64,000 nt of DNA from Rhizobium sp. BK196 (GTDB taxonomy: Bacteria > Pseudomonadota > Alphaproteobacteria > Rhizobiales > Rhizobiaceae): positions 248,001-312,000 of the forward strand of contig NZ_JACHZB010000003.1 of NCBI RefSeq assembly GCF_014193255.1, written 5' to 3'. The notes beneath the pieces are model-generated. The model saw only the letters and a program-made list of their open reading frames with translations, was not told the origin of the DNA and searched no databases. Positions 9,872-19,263 of this stretch are shown here, in pieces (position 1 is the stretch's first letter; each line of letters starts with the position of its first letter). The translations under genes and the position numbers were made by a program.

Positions 9872-10251
9872 GTGCGTCCTTTTAACGTCTTTCCGGCGAA
9901 TGCCGGGAATCAAAGAAAAATGCCTTGTTCCTACATAGAGTGTCCCCGCCCCCCTCTTCAAGACACGCATAAGGATAACGTTAAGAAGCAGGCGCGGCAT
10001 ATGGCTTTGGCATTTCCCTATCCCGTCTGTTCCAAACGCCTGTTAACGGCGAGGCCAGACCTTTCCGTCCCACAGCTTTTGTCGGTGACAGGATGAAGAA
10101 AGGCTTACCACATTCGACAGATCTTACGAACATTTACCGGGCGGAAAGCTTACCGGCAGATAACGCCGAAATCTCGGCCCGAGGTTCGCGCCATTAATCA
10201 AACAGCGAGCTTCTTCGGCCAGAATGCGCCAACACTCAAGGGGTTGCTGCC
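9872..10251. other. Divergent control region between clpP and the GGDEF gene
   Basis: About 380 bases between divergent genes. The clpP-proximal part holds the RpoH-like promoter at 9933-9962. I see no coding frame, RNA gene or obvious operator in the rest. Confidence 0.5.
9933..9962 (-). promoter_or_regulatory. RpoH-like promoter before clpP
   Basis: On the minus strand CTTGAA at 9962-9957, then an 18-base spacer and CTATGT (17 bases gives TCTATG). It is a weaker match than the motif before lon but lies at the expected distance, with a 5' leader of about 55 bases. Confidence 0.45.
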
Positions 10252-11505
10252 GTGTTCAATGTCGCTACAGGTCTGTCCATCTGGTGCTCTGAGGCCCTTA
10301 CGCTGGCGCTGGTTTTGTTCGTGGCCTGGCGCCACAACCAGAAAAGCGCCGCCTACCTTTTTTGGGGACTAGGCTTCCTGTTCAGCGGCATCGGCTTTGC
10401 ACTGGTCGCCGCCCGCGGCGAAATTCCCAACCTGCTTTCCATCGAAATCGGCAATGCCATCGCCTTGCTCGGACAGAGCGCCTGGGTTGCCGGCTTCCTT
10501 GCCCTCGACCGCAAGAAAATGGAATGGTGGGCGCTGCTGCCGCCGGTAATCTGGCTCGCGGGCGTCTTCCTGCCTTGGATCAACGAAGATTATTCCAACC
10601 GGGTCATTCTTTACAATCTCGCTTCGGCGACCGGCGCCACTGCGCTCGGCATGGCGGTTGCCGCGGGCGATATCCGCCGTGAACGCACGCGCGTCTTCCT
10701 GATGGTCGTCTTCGTGCTGCAGGCCTTCCTCTGCTTCGGCGTGGCCATCACAATGGCGCTGATCCTGCCTTCGGATGCTCAGGCAACGAATTTCAGCGGC
10801 GCGGCCGCCATGGCGAGCGCCTTCCTGCTCACCATCGCCTTCGCGCTTACCTGCCGCCTCATCATGGAACGGTCGGAACGCCATCTGCGCGTGCTGACAC
10901 TGACAGATGCGCTGACCGGCGTGCTGAACCGCCGCGGCCTGCTCGGCTATTTCGATAAAATCCAGGAAAAGGCACATAACGAGCAGCATCAGGTCGCTGT
11001 CATCCTTTTCGACCTCGATCATTTCAAGCGCGTCAACGACCGCTTCGGCCATCAATCCGGCGATGCCGTCCTGACCGCCTTTGCCCGCCTTGCCCGTCAG
11101 TATATCCCCAACAACATTTTCGGCCGCATGGGCGGCGAGGAATTCGCAGCCTTCGTGACCGTCCGCGACCAAACGGAAGCGGAAGCACTGGCGGAATCGA
11201 TCCGCGCCGAATTCTGCCGCCTGCCAGTCAGCACGGGCGAGGCACTGATCCCCGCCACCGTCAGCGTTGGCATCGCGCTTTCCTCGGCGATCGACGCTAA
11301 TATCGACCGGCTGGTCTCGGCTGCCGACCGGGCGCTCTATTCGGCCAAAGCTGCCGGCCGCAACTGCACGGTCGTCTTTGGCGAGGAAGAAGCAGCGGCA
11401 CCCGCGCCCACCGAGCCCAGCTCCAATGCCGGCGAGCTCGTGGCGACCGTCGACGATCAGGTGGAAGCATTGCGCCGCATGGGCGAGCTCTCCCGCGCAA
11501 GTTAA
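10252..11505 (+). CDS. Membrane-bound diguanylate cyclase (GGDEF)
   Basis: A 417-residue protein. Residues 1-205 carry about six hydrophobic segments (for example ALTLALVLFVAW, VFLMVVFVLQAFLCFGVAITMALIL). A complete GGDEF domain spans about 215-375, with GGEEF at 294-298 and the preceding metal-binding FDLDHFKRVND. It should make c-di-GMP from two GTP. No RxxD inhibitory site is found ahead of GGEEF, so classic product inhibition may be missing. The start is a GTG at 10252 with AAGGGG upstream. The signal sensed by the membrane domain is unknown. Confidence 0.9.
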   Translation: MFNVATGLSIWCSEALTLALVLFVAWRHNQKSAAYLFWGLGFLFSGIGFALVAARGEIPNLLSIEIGNAIALLGQSAWVAGFLALDRKKMEWWALLPPVIWLAGVFLPWINEDYSNRVILYNLASATGATALGMAVAAGDIRRERTRVFLMVVFVLQAFLCFGVAITMALILPSDAQATNFSGAAAMASAFLLTIAFALTCRLIMERSERHLRVLTLTDALTGVLNRRGLLGYFDKIQEKAHNEQHQVAVILFDLDHFKRVNDRFGHQSGDAVLTAFARLARQYIPNNIFGRMGGEEFAAFVTVRDQTEAEALAESIRAEFCRLPVSTGEALIPATVSVGIALSSAIDANIDRLVSAADRALYSAKAAGRNCTVVFGEEEAAAPAPTEPSSNAGELVATVDDQVEALRRMGELSRAS

Positions 11506-11550
11506 GCGTCCGTCTTTTCGAGGCGTGGCAAATCCGCTAAGCCTCTGGCC

Positions 11551-12795
11551 ATGATGATACCGCCCTTCCTCAAGATCGATCCAGCCACCCGCCATGTGTC
11601 GCTCGATGGCAACGACCCTGCCTTCTACGGCAATCCAAACGCAGTCTATGCCGCGCTCCATGCCCATTGCCCCACCTTCTATTGGGAGGAGCAGAAGCAG
11701 TGGTTCGTGACCAACTACGATCATGTGAACGGGCTGCTGCGTGACCGCCGCTTCGGCCGGCAGATCCTGCATATTGCCAGCCGCGAGGAGCTCGGCCTCC
11801 CCGAGCCGGAGCCGCACATCGCCGCCTTCGATCTCGCCGAGCGCTATTCGCTGCTGGAGCTCGAGCCGCCAGAACACACGCGACTGCGCACGCTCGTCAA
11901 CCGCGCCTTCGTCTCGCGCCATGTCGAGAGGATGAAGCCGGAAATCGAAGAGCTCGCCCACAGACTGATCGACGGCTTCGCCGACAGAGGCGAGGTCGAG
12001 CTGCTCTCGGCCTTTGCCGATGTCATCCCCGTGACAATGATCGCCCGCATGATCGGCATCCCCGAAGAAATGGGGCCGCAGCTCCTCAAGTGGTCGCATG
12101 CCTATGTGCGCATGTATATGTTCGGGCGCACCCGCGCGGACGAAGATGCTGCGGAACAGGCGGCACGAGAATTTTCCGACTATGTGAAGACAGTCATTGC
12201 CGAGCGCCGGGTCGAGCCGCGTGACGACCTGCTGACGCATATGATCCATACCGAGCACAAGGGCCAGTACCTAACGGAAGACGAGCTCGTTTCGACGACC
12301 ATCGTGCTGCTCAATGCTGGCCACGAAGCGACGGTCCACCAGATCGGCAATTCGGTGCGCATCATCCTGGACAGCGGCTACGACCCGGCAGAGCTTTTCC
12401 GCGACGAGGCCGCCACCGAACGCACCGTCGAGGAGTCGCTGCGCATCTGCGCGCCCGTCCATATCTTCCAGCGCTGGGCGCTCGAACACGCAGAGATCGA
12501 TGGGGTGGAGTTCAAGCGTGGCGACAAGGTGAGCATGATCCTGGCCGCCGCCAATCTCGATCCGGCCAAGTTCCGCGATCCCCTTACCTTCAAGCCCGAC
12601 CGCAACGAGGCGCCCAACCTCTCTTTCGGCGCCGGCATCCACTTTTGCATCGGCGCGCCGCTGGCGCGGCTGGAGCTCAACGTCGTGCTGCCGATACTGT
12701 TCGAGCGGCTGCCGGGGCTCAAGCTTATGAGGACACCCGTCGTCAAGGATGTCTATCATTTCCACGGCCTCGATCGCCTGGATCTCGTCTGGTAG
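11551..12795 (+). CDS. Cytochrome P450
   Basis: A 414-residue soluble bacterial P450. The heme-ligand motif FGAGIHFCIGAPLARLE places the cysteine at 366. The I-helix oxygen-activating segment reads LLNAGHEATV (Ala-Gly-x-Glu-Ala-Thr), and the K-helix ExxR is EESLR. It would need a separate ferredoxin and reductase, which are not in this window. It lies 45 bases after the GGDEF gene on the same strand; co-transcription is possible but no functional link is evident. The next ATG at 11554 is an equally valid start. Substrate unknown. Confidence 0.95.
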   Translation: MMIPPFLKIDPATRHVSLDGNDPAFYGNPNAVYAALHAHCPTFYWEEQKQWFVTNYDHVNGLLRDRRFGRQILHIASREELGLPEPEPHIAAFDLAERYSLLELEPPEHTRLRTLVNRAFVSRHVERMKPEIEELAHRLIDGFADRGEVELLSAFADVIPVTMIARMIGIPEEMGPQLLKWSHAYVRMYMFGRTRADEDAAEQAAREFSDYVKTVIAERRVEPRDDLLTHMIHTEHKGQYLTEDELVSTTIVLLNAGHEATVHQIGNSVRIILDSGYDPAELFRDEAATERTVEESLRICAPVHIFQRWALEHAEIDGVEFKRGDKVSMILAAANLDPAKFRDPLTFKPDRNEAPNLSFGAGIHFCIGAPLARLELNVVLPILFERLPGLKLMRTPVVKDVYHFHGLDRLDLVW

Positions 12796-12858
12796 GCCAC
12801 CACACTGCTCAAAGACAGGACGACCGCCACAGAGCGTGCAGTCGCAATCCGTGCGGCA

Positions 12859-14985
12859 TCACGCGGCTTGCTCTTGAAGCTTGCTGGATATGTCGACTGC
12901 CGACATTGGTTTTCCGATGAGATAACCTTGCAGCTGATCGCAGCCGGCCTCTCGCAGGATCGCCGCCTGGCGCGTATTCTCAATGCCTTCAGCGGTAACG
13001 GGAATTTGCAGAGCGGTCGCCAGAGAGATGGTTGCTCTGAGGACATCGGCACCATTCGAGGCTTGATCGAGAGCAGACACGAGCGAGCGGTCTATCTTCA
13101 TTCGATCGAACCCGAACTGCCGCAATGCACCAATGCTCGCATAGCCGCAGCCAAAGTCATCGAGGGCGAATTTTATACCCACCTGTTTGAGATGATCTAT
13201 CGAGCGGCGGGCCTGTTCCGGATTTGTCATGAGAACGCCTTCGGTGATCTCCAGTGTCAGGCGCTTCGGATCGAAATCGAGTTCCTGCAGTAGCGAAATC
13301 ACTACGGCGGCGAATTCCGGATTGCAGAGTTGGACCGGCGAAACATTCACCGACAATGCCAGACCGGGCCAGTTCCTGGCATGCTCGATCGATGTTTTCA
13401 GCATATGAACGCCGAGCGCATCAATGAGGCCGCACCTTTCGGCAAGCGGGATGAAAATCTCCGGGCTGATGTTTCCTGTTGGAGCTCGCCAACGTGCAAG
13501 TGCTTCAAGACCAGTGACAGCACCTGTCGTGGCAGAGACAAGAGGCTGGAAAAAGGCTTCGATCGCACCATTGCTGATGGCGCTCTTCAACAGAGCTTCC
13601 ATTTCGGCGACTCTCAGGCGTTCCCGATCCAGCTCCGGATCGTATTCGACCGCTCGGCCTCTGCCGTTGGCCTTGGCGCGGTAGAGTGCCATGTCTGCCC
13701 TGCGGAGAAGCTCCAAAGACGGTATGTCTCCCTCACGTCCCGCCGCCCCAATGCTTGCCCCGACTTCGATCGTCCGACCATCGATCTTGAAGGGTTCGGC
13801 AAACAGCGCCAGAATAGTGTCTTGTATTTCCGCACGCGTGGCGGTTCCAATCTGCACCAGCGCGAACTCGTCGCCTCCCAGCCGGGCCGCCGCAACGACT
13901 TCCGGGTGGCAGGCGGTCAGGGCGTTCGATACGATCCGGATCAGATCATCCCCTACGGCGTGCCCCCAGGCGTCGTTGACGGCCTTGAACCCATCGAGAT
14001 CGACCAGATAGAGCCGGGGCGACGAAAAATCGGCGCCGTCCAACTCTTCCAGCAGTGCGAGAAGCCCATGCCTGTTCAACAGGCCACTCAGGCTATCGTG
14101 GTTTGCTTCGAAAATCGCTGCCTGCGCCAGCTGACGCAGGCGCCGGGCCTCGAATGCGCCCACCAGCAAAACGCCCCCAAGGAACATCACAAGGATGATG
14201 ACGGCAGCAGCAACGTAAGGATAGACCTGGTCAAACACGGCTTTTCCGGGCGCTTTGCTGGGCCAGACAAGATGGCCGATGATGCCCCCTTTGATGTCCG
14301 TGATCGGGGTGCTCAGCAGGCCCGGCTCGGGCGCGGCCGCAAGGCGCAACCCTTCGAGTTCGTGCTCGTTCGAAAGAGTATTGAGAACTTCCGACGTGAG
14401 CTCCTTGTAGAGGCTCAGCACATTCAGCTTCGGAAGCTCGCCTTCGGCGGTGAAAGGCTGGATTGCCTGCGACACGATCAGCGCGATGCCTTTTTCCGTC
14501 TTTATGAAATTGACGACCGGCGCCTGTCCGGAGTCGGCAGCTTTGTCGATTTGCCGGTAAAAGGCGGCGCCGAAAAAAACACCTGGTTGGAAGGGTTTGC
14601 CTTTGGCATATGCGGAGACGATCGACGAGCGGTCGGGGGCGATCACGACCGCTCCGTCATAGAGGGGATAATCCGCGCTGGTTTTACCCCAATTCTCGTA
14701 GGCCCAATCCGCGGCATCAGCGGATGACATCGCTTTATAGGCATCGTCCCAAACGGCATTGTCCGTGGTTGTCGCGCTTAAGCGGCCGACAAAGGCTGCA
14801 ATTGCCGCACGGGCGGCGCGCGTGGCTCTGGCATCATCGATCTCGTTTGCAGATCGGGTCATCTTGACCACGACATGAGCCATGAGGCCTGTCAGCACGA
14901 GAGCGACGACAAGGAAGCAAACGGTTGTCGCAATGATGGAAGATGTTTGGGTGCGAACGTGTCTACCCGCAAGGTTCGACGACAT
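12859..14985 (-). CDS. CHASE4-GGDEF-EAL c-di-GMP turnover protein
   Basis: A 708-residue protein. Transmembrane segments at about 17-39 and 255-277 enclose a periplasmic CHASE4-type sensor (AVWDDAYKAM is typical). GGDEF spans about 285-440, with an intact GGDEF at 370-374, and EAL spans about 455-700. The EAL residues needed for phosphodiesterase activity are present: EALARW, NVSP, EITEG, DDFGCGYAS, KIDRSLV and AEGIE. Both activities are therefore possible. No RxxD product-inhibition site is seen before GGDEF. I start it at the ATG at 14985, just before the first membrane helix; the longer frame lacks a better site. Convergent with the P450. Confidence 0.92.
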   Translation of the reverse strand: MSSNLAGRHVRTQTSSIIATTVCFLVVALVLTGLMAHVVVKMTRSANEIDDARATRAARAAIAAFVGRLSATTTDNAVWDDAYKAMSSADAADWAYENWGKTSADYPLYDGAVVIAPDRSSIVSAYAKGKPFQPGVFFGAAFYRQIDKAADSGQAPVVNFIKTEKGIALIVSQAIQPFTAEGELPKLNVLSLYKELTSEVLNTLSNEHELEGLRLAAAPEPGLLSTPITDIKGGIIGHLVWPSKAPGKAVFDQVYPYVAAAVIILVMFLGGVLLVGAFEARRLRQLAQAAIFEANHDSLSGLLNRHGLLALLEELDGADFSSPRLYLVDLDGFKAVNDAWGHAVGDDLIRIVSNALTACHPEVVAAARLGGDEFALVQIGTATRAEIQDTILALFAEPFKIDGRTIEVGASIGAAGREGDIPSLELLRRADMALYRAKANGRGRAVEYDPELDRERLRVAEMEALLKSAISNGAIEAFFQPLVSATTGAVTGLEALARWRAPTGNISPEIFIPLAERCGLIDALGVHMLKTSIEHARNWPGLALSVNVSPVQLCNPEFAAVVISLLQELDFDPKRLTLEITEGVLMTNPEQARRSIDHLKQVGIKFALDDFGCGYASIGALRQFGFDRMKIDRSLVSALDQASNGADVLRATISLATALQIPVTAEGIENTRQAAILREAGCDQLQGYLIGKPMSAVDISSKLQEQAA

Positions 14986-15134
14986 GCCAATCCCGAAAAG
15001 ATGAATTGCAAGGCCATGTCTATGGTGACGGCAGAAGACATCATGTCCGCAATGCGCTGCAGATAAGGGTCTATCATTTGATGATGTAGGCATCCTTAAT
15101 TAGGATAATCAAAAACACCCTATCCGGCCGATAT

Positions 15135-15479
15135 TCAAATTTTGATCACGTAATCCTTGCGAGTCGTTTCAACGACTTCCCAGGTTCCCCTGAAGCCTGG
15201 TCTGAGGATCATCCGGTCGCCTGCCCTTAGATGCACCGGCTCACCGCCATCCTCGGTCACGATCGAATGGCCGGAAAGCAGGCTGAAATATTCCCATTCC
15301 TCGTAGACGATGCGCCACTTGCCAGGCGTCGCCTCCCAGATGCCGGCATAGAGGCCGCCCTCGGCCTCCTCCAGATTCCAGGTGCGGAATTGCGGATTGC
15401 CGGAAATGATGCGCTCGGCGTCGGGAGCACCGACTTCCGGTTCGACGTCGTCAATATCGAAGGGGATCGCGTTTGCCAT
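15135..15479 (-). CDS. Small cupin protein (DUF861 / EutQ-like cupin)
   Basis: A 114-residue cupin_3-type protein. The typical segments are GLYAGIWEATPGKWRIVYEEWEY, split here by the family pattern of Trp and Glu, then HLRAGDRMILRPGFRGTWEVVE near the C-terminus. The metal-binding histidines of classical cupins are reduced in this subfamily. The ATG at 15479 is chosen over an 11-codon upstream extension. Downstream on the same strand lies the EAL gene, 149 bases away. Function unknown; related proteins are often fused to or placed near transcription regulators or amine metabolism genes. Confidence 0.82.
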   Translation of the reverse strand: MANAIPFDIDDVEPEVGAPDAERIISGNPQFRTWNLEEAEGGLYAGIWEATPGKWRIVYEEWEYFSLLSGHSIVTEDGGEPVHLRAGDRMILRPGFRGTWEVVETTRKDYVIKI

Positions 15480-15724
15480 GGTCACCCTTTTCCTCAGTAT
15501 CCTTCGCGGCAAAGATTAAGCACAAAAAGAGCGACATCGGCAGATGTCAAAAACTAGCCGACCATCGTGACAATCAAAAATTCCTAAACAGGCGTGTGCC
15601 CGGCGGGTCGGCTTCGTACCTTCGTCGCAGCGAAGACAGAGACAGCCATTTCAACGTTGCGATGCAGGCTAGATGCGTATTAGCACAAATTGATATATGT
15701 CCGAGAGCGTTGCCCTATGTGAAA

Positions 15725-15754
15725 ATGCCTCCCTTCACACTACAAGGGAGGCAT
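15725..15754 (+). promoter_or_regulatory. Perfect hairpin that hides a Shine-Dalgarno site
   Basis: ATGCCTCCCTT at 15725-15735 and its exact reverse complement at 15744-15754 enclose an 8-base loop. The right arm contains AAGGGAGG, the ribosome-binding site of the ATG at 15757. Folded, it would block initiation of the small secreted protein. Confidence 0.7.
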
Positions 15755-15756
15755 CC

Positions 15757-15963
15757 ATGAAGCCTTTTTGTGCCGCATTGACGATTTGCCTTGTGTTCGG
15801 CATGTCGGCAAGTCGCTACATCTCCCTTCCAGGTTATGCGTTCAGGACAGACCCGACTTGCCACCGCACCGTCTCTAAACTCCAGTTCGACAGGAAATGC
15901 GATTGGCCAAGGGTCGGGATAAAGGACTTTTCGCCGCCGAACCAGTTTGGCCTCAGGCTCTAA
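15757..15963 (+). CDS. Small secreted hypothetical protein
   Basis: A 68-residue frame. Residues 1-20 are hydrophobic with a lysine at position 2 (MKPFCAALTICLVFGMSAS), fitting a signal peptide or one membrane helix. The rest is polar and has two cysteines (DPTCHRT and RKCDW) that could form a disulphide. The start has a near-perfect AAGGGAGG at the right distance, but that site lies within an 11-bp perfect hairpin. I do not recognise a family. The strong ribosome site and the export signal argue that it is real; short length keeps confidence moderate. Confidence 0.5.
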   Translation: MKPFCAALTICLVFGMSASRYISLPGYAFRTDPTCHRTVSKLQFDRKCDWPRVGIKDFSPPNQFGLRL

Positions 15964-16157
15964 ATGGCCCAGTCAAGCAAAGTCTATCGCCGTCTTGCGA
16001 TAGTTCTGGTCCACCTGCAGCGACGATCAGAGCCAGGTTCGGATTGAGGCGGTCGAATTCAATTATCAAATAGCGGAAAAACTGTTCAATGGGTCACCCA
16101 GGAAGCTTTCATGCTAGATTGGCGTTCCAGAAATCCACCATCTCGAGCGAAACAGCC

Positions 16158-16337
16158 ATGGCAGCAGGAAACAAATCGTCCGAGGCGAGAGCCTCACAGA
16201 AACGTCGTCATAAATTCAATCCCAAGCGGGACCCGAAGCCACAGGTCCTCGCCCAGGCTAATCGCACGGTCTTACGGATTGCTTCCGCGGTGATAGTTGC
16301 TTTTCTCGTCGTCGTCGCCATTCAGGCACTGTGGTAG
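16158..16337 (+). CDS. Small basic membrane protein
   Basis: A 59-residue frame: a strongly basic N-terminal half (QKRRHKFNPKRDPKPQ) followed by one transmembrane helix (VLRIASAVIVAFLVVVAIQAL) at the C-terminus. This suggests a tail-anchored inner-membrane protein with a cytosolic positive segment. The start at 16158 has only a weak ribosome site (GAGCGA). Convergent with metY. Not assigned to a family. Confidence 0.5.
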   Translation: MAAGNKSSEARASQKRRHKFNPKRDPKPQVLAQANRTVLRIASAVIVAFLVVVAIQALW

Positions 16338-16510
16338 CCGCCTGTTGTGAAAAAAAGCCCACAGGGCCGGCAATCTCGAGTTTTTCTTGTCCACTATTTT
16401 CGTCGATCGCATGAAAGCTGCGCCCGAGTCTAATCCACTCGGACGCTGATCCCATGGGCCTATCCCGACAAACCAGCCTGCGAAAATACAAGCGATGCTG
16501 CGAGGGACGC

Positions 16511-17794
16511 TTAGATCTTCGATAGCGACTGCTCGAGATCGGCAATGATGTCTTTCACATCCTCGATGCCGACAGAAAGGCGCACCACGTCCGGCCCGGC
16601 GCCTGCGGAGATCTTCTGCTCATCCGTCAACTGTCGGTGCGTGGTGGAGGCCGGATGGATCACCAGGGAGCGCGTATCGCCGATATTGGCGAGATGTGAG
16701 AAGAGTTCCAGGCCCTCGACCAGCGCCTTGCCGGCCTCATAGCCGCCCTTGACACCGAAGGTGAAGACCGAGCCTGCACCCTTCGGTGAGTAGCGCTGCT
16801 GCAGGGCGTGGTTCGGGTCGTCTTCCAAGCCGGCATAATTCACCCAGGCGATCTTGGAATGGGCCTTCAGCCATTTGGCGACATCAATCGCATTGTCGCT
16901 GTGGCGCTGCATGCGCAGCGGCAGCGTCTCGATGCCGGTCAGGATCAGGAAGGAATTGAAGGGCGAGATCGCGGGGCCGAGGTCACGCAGGCCGAGCACA
17001 CGGCAAGCGATCGCGAAGGCGAAATTGCCGAAGGTCTGGTGCAGGACGATGCCGTTATATTCCGGCCGCGGGCTGGAAAGCATCGGATAGTTACCGGTCT
17101 TCGACCAGTCGAAGGTGCCGCCATCGACGATGATGCCGCCCATGGAATTGCCGTGGCCGCCTAGGAACTTGGTCAGCGAATGCACGACAATATCCGCACC
17201 GTGCTCGATTGGCCGGATGAGATACGGCGTCGCCATGGTGTTGTCGACGACCAGCGGCAGGTCGTGACGATGGGCGATTTCGGCGATCGCGGCGATATCG
17301 ACGAATGTGCCGCCTGGATTGGCAAGGCTCTCAATGAAGATCGCCCGGGTCTTGTCGTCGATCCTGCTCTCGAAATCACCGGGATTATCAGGGTCAGCCC
17401 AGCGCACCTGCCAGCCGAAATTCTCGAAGGCGTGGCCGAACTGGTTGATCGAGCCACCATAGAGACGGCGAGCGGCGACGAAATTCTCGCCCGGGCGCAT
17501 CAGCGTATGGAAGACGATCATCTGCGCCGCATGGCCGGAGGCGACCGCGAGCGCTGCCGTGCCGCCTTCAAGGGCTGCGACGCGCTCTTCCAGAACCGCC
17601 TGCGTCGGGTTCATGATACGGGTGTAGATATTGCCGAATTGCTGCAGGCCGAAGAGGGCTGCGGCATGGTCGGAATCGTTAAAGACGAAGGCCGTTGTCT
17701 GGTAGATCGGTGTTATCCGCGCGCCGGTCGCCGGATCGGGCTGCGCACCCGCATGGATCGCCAGCGTATTGAATCCCGGATCGTTTTTGGCCAT
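16511..17794 (-). CDS. metY: O-acetylhomoserine sulfhydrylase (MetY type)
   Basis: A 427-residue PLP enzyme of the Cys/Met metabolism family. The Schiff-base lysine is Lys209 in [16 protein letters not shown]. The phosphate-binding segment ASGHAAQM and the family start [26 protein letters not shown] identify the O-acetylhomoserine branch. It makes homocysteine from O-acetylhomoserine and sulfide in methionine synthesis. CGGGAGG precedes the ATG at 17794. The CoA-binding protein gene lies 117 bases upstream on the same strand, a pairing that is common in rhizobia. I looked for a SAM-II riboswitch in that gap and found none. Confidence 0.95.
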   Translation of the reverse strand: MAKNDPGFNTLAIHAGAQPDPATGARITPIYQTTAFVFNDSDHAAALFGLQQFGNIYTRIMNPTQAVLEERVAALEGGTAALAVASGHAAQMIVFHTLMRPGENFVAARRLYGGSINQFGHAFENFGWQVRWADPDNPGDFESRIDDKTRAIFIESLANPGGTFVDIAAIAEIAHRHDLPLVVDNTMATPYLIRPIEHGADIVVHSLTKFLGGHGNSMGGIIVDGGTFDWSKTGNYPMLSSPRPEYNGIVLHQTFGNFAFAIACRVLGLRDLGPAISPFNSFLILTGIETLPLRMQRHSDNAIDVAKWLKAHSKIAWVNYAGLEDDPNHALQQRYSPKGAGSVFTFGVKGGYEAGKALVEGLELFSHLANIGDTRSLVIHPASTTHRQLTDEQKISAGAGPDVVRLSVGIEDVKDIIADLEQSLSKI

Positions 17795-17911
17795 TTCGTC
17801 CTCCCGTGCAATTGTTGACGGGCGCGATCATAGCCACTCGACTGCGAAAGTTAACCGCGATCTTTTTCAACCGCAGCACGTTCCGAAGAAAATCCGTCCT
17901 ACCTGATGGCG

Positions 17912-18340
17912 TCAGCCGAAAAGGCGCGGATATTCGATTGCCGGACAGCGGTTCATGACGACCTTGATACCGCCGGCTTCGGCCTTGGCGGCGGCCGCAC
18001 CATCGCTCACGCCAAGCTGGGCCCACACGACCTGCGGGCGGGGATCGAGTGCGAGTGCTTCGTCCACCACACCATCAAGGTATTCGGATGCGCGGAAGAC
18101 ATCGACCATGTCGACGGGTTCGGGAATGTCGGCAAGACGAGCATAAACGGTCTGCCCGTGGATCTGCTTGCCCGCCTGCCCCGGATTGACGGGAATGACC
18201 TTGTAGCCGCGCGACAGGAGATAACCCATGACACCATTGCTCGGCCGGGCCGGATTGGGCGAAGCCCCCGTTAGCGCGATGGTTTTCACGAATTTCAAAA
18301 TGCCGGAGAGATAGTCGTCAGAGTAGACATAATGGTTCAT
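17912..18340 (-). CDS. CoA-binding protein (YccU-like Rossmann fold)
   Basis: A 142-residue single-domain protein of the CoA_binding_2 family. The Rossmann start IALTGASPNPARPSNGVMGYLLSRGYKVIPVNP and the later DVFRASEYLDGVVDEAL and VVWAQLGV are typical. The fold matches the nucleotide-binding part of succinyl-CoA synthetase alpha. It lies just upstream of metY on the same strand. The precise role of this family is unknown; a CoA or acyl-CoA sensing role is the usual suggestion. Confidence 0.88.
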   Translation of the reverse strand: MNHYVYSDDYLSGILKFVKTIALTGASPNPARPSNGVMGYLLSRGYKVIPVNPGQAGKQIHGQTVYARLADIPEPVDMVDVFRASEYLDGVVDEALALDPRPQVVWAQLGVSDGAAAAKAEAGGIKVVMNRCPAIEYPRLFG

Positions 18341-18459
18341 GTCAGGGGTCTCCAGTCTGGTGTCACCTGGGGCGGATTTCAGAGTCGGGGTTCATTGAAA
18401 CCGTTGGTCTGTTTGAGCGTATATATAGGTGCCGGAAAATATCAGGGAGAAATCGTGCC

Positions 18460-18783
18460 ATGAAAAAAATCGCCCTTGCTCTTGCGCTCGTGCTGACCGC
18501 CTCGCCGGCGCTTGCGATCTCGCGCTACAATCCGCTTGCCATGAGCTGCCAGAGCGTGCGGGCGGCGATCCACAATGAAGGCGCTGTCATCTTTCGCTAC
18601 ACCTCACCGCGCGGCCTTCCTCTCTACGACCGCTATGTCCGCAACAGCAACTATTGCGACGCGACCGATTATGCGGAATGGACGAGTATTCCCTCCAAGG
18701 ACAATCCCAGGTGCCGGGTGCTGAACTGCCAGAATATAGACAACCTGGACGGGATGCTACTCATTCCACACTATAGTCTCTAA
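18460..18783 (+). CDS. Small secreted Cys-containing hypothetical protein
   Basis: A 107-residue protein with a clear signal peptide (MKKIALALALVLTASPALA, cut before ISRYNP). The mature part has five cysteines (MSCQSV, NYCDAT, RCRVLNCQN), so periplasmic disulphides are likely. A good ribosome site, AGGGAGAAA, precedes the ATG, and TATATA lies about 30 bases upstream as a possible -10. No known domain recognised. Confidence 0.75.
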   Translation: MKKIALALALVLTASPALAISRYNPLAMSCQSVRAAIHNEGAVIFRYTSPRGLPLYDRYVRNSNYCDATDYAEWTSIPSKDNPRCRVLNCQNIDNLDGMLLIPHYSL

Positions 18784-19263
18784 GTCGGCATTCATTGGGA
18801 ACTATGAATATTATCGGTTCTTTCGCACCTGCGAGAGGACCTGGGCGTCAATCTGAGGCTACAAATTGTAGTCACAACATCCTTTGGTTGCTAGTTTATA
18901 ATCGTTTCAAAGTTATAGAATAATGTCTATATTTCAGCATCATAGGATCGTTGACACCCTCCTTCAAAGAAGAATTTCACCTTTCATACATAATTTGATC
19001 ACGAGATGTTCACGTGTCCATTAGAGGCATCTCATAGTTGAGTCGGATGAAGGTAATTGAACGCATTTCGAGCGCACGTAAAAATTGCTTCAGTGCTGGG
19101 CAATTGTTCATCTGAACAATCCATGCTATTGAAAACTGGACCGCGCGGAATACACCCTTCAACTTAAATCACGCAAATACAGGTTGTTATTTCAGGGCGG
19201 GTCCAAGCGGGAAAGCTGTGGTGTTTCCCTGTATTTTGTTGCACTGCGTCCGGACCGTCCACC
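18784..19263. other. AT-rich intergenic region without recognised genes
   Basis: A 480-base stretch clearly richer in A and T than its neighbours. I find no coding frame with a ribosome site, no tRNA, and no hairpin with a T-run. It could be a promoter region for the following permease or a remnant of lost sequence. Confidence 0.45.

Noticed and set aside
10369..12258. A 629-codon minus-strand frame opposite the GGDEF and P450 genes
   Set aside because: Both plus-strand genes are unmistakable by motif; the antisense frame crosses their boundary and has no domain.
16338..16510. Short GCCC-TGT-GGGC stem with T-run after metY
   Set aside because: On the minus strand it resembles a terminator, but the stem is only four base pairs and it lies about 150 bases from the stop codon.
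17795..17911. Possible SAM-II riboswitch before metY
   Set aside because: The conserved SAM-II core and pseudoknot elements are not present in this 117-base gap.
18796..18820. EcfG-like GGAAC in the gap after the secreted protein gene
   Set aside because: No CGTT at 16 or 17 bases; only four or five sites in the window fit the full motif.
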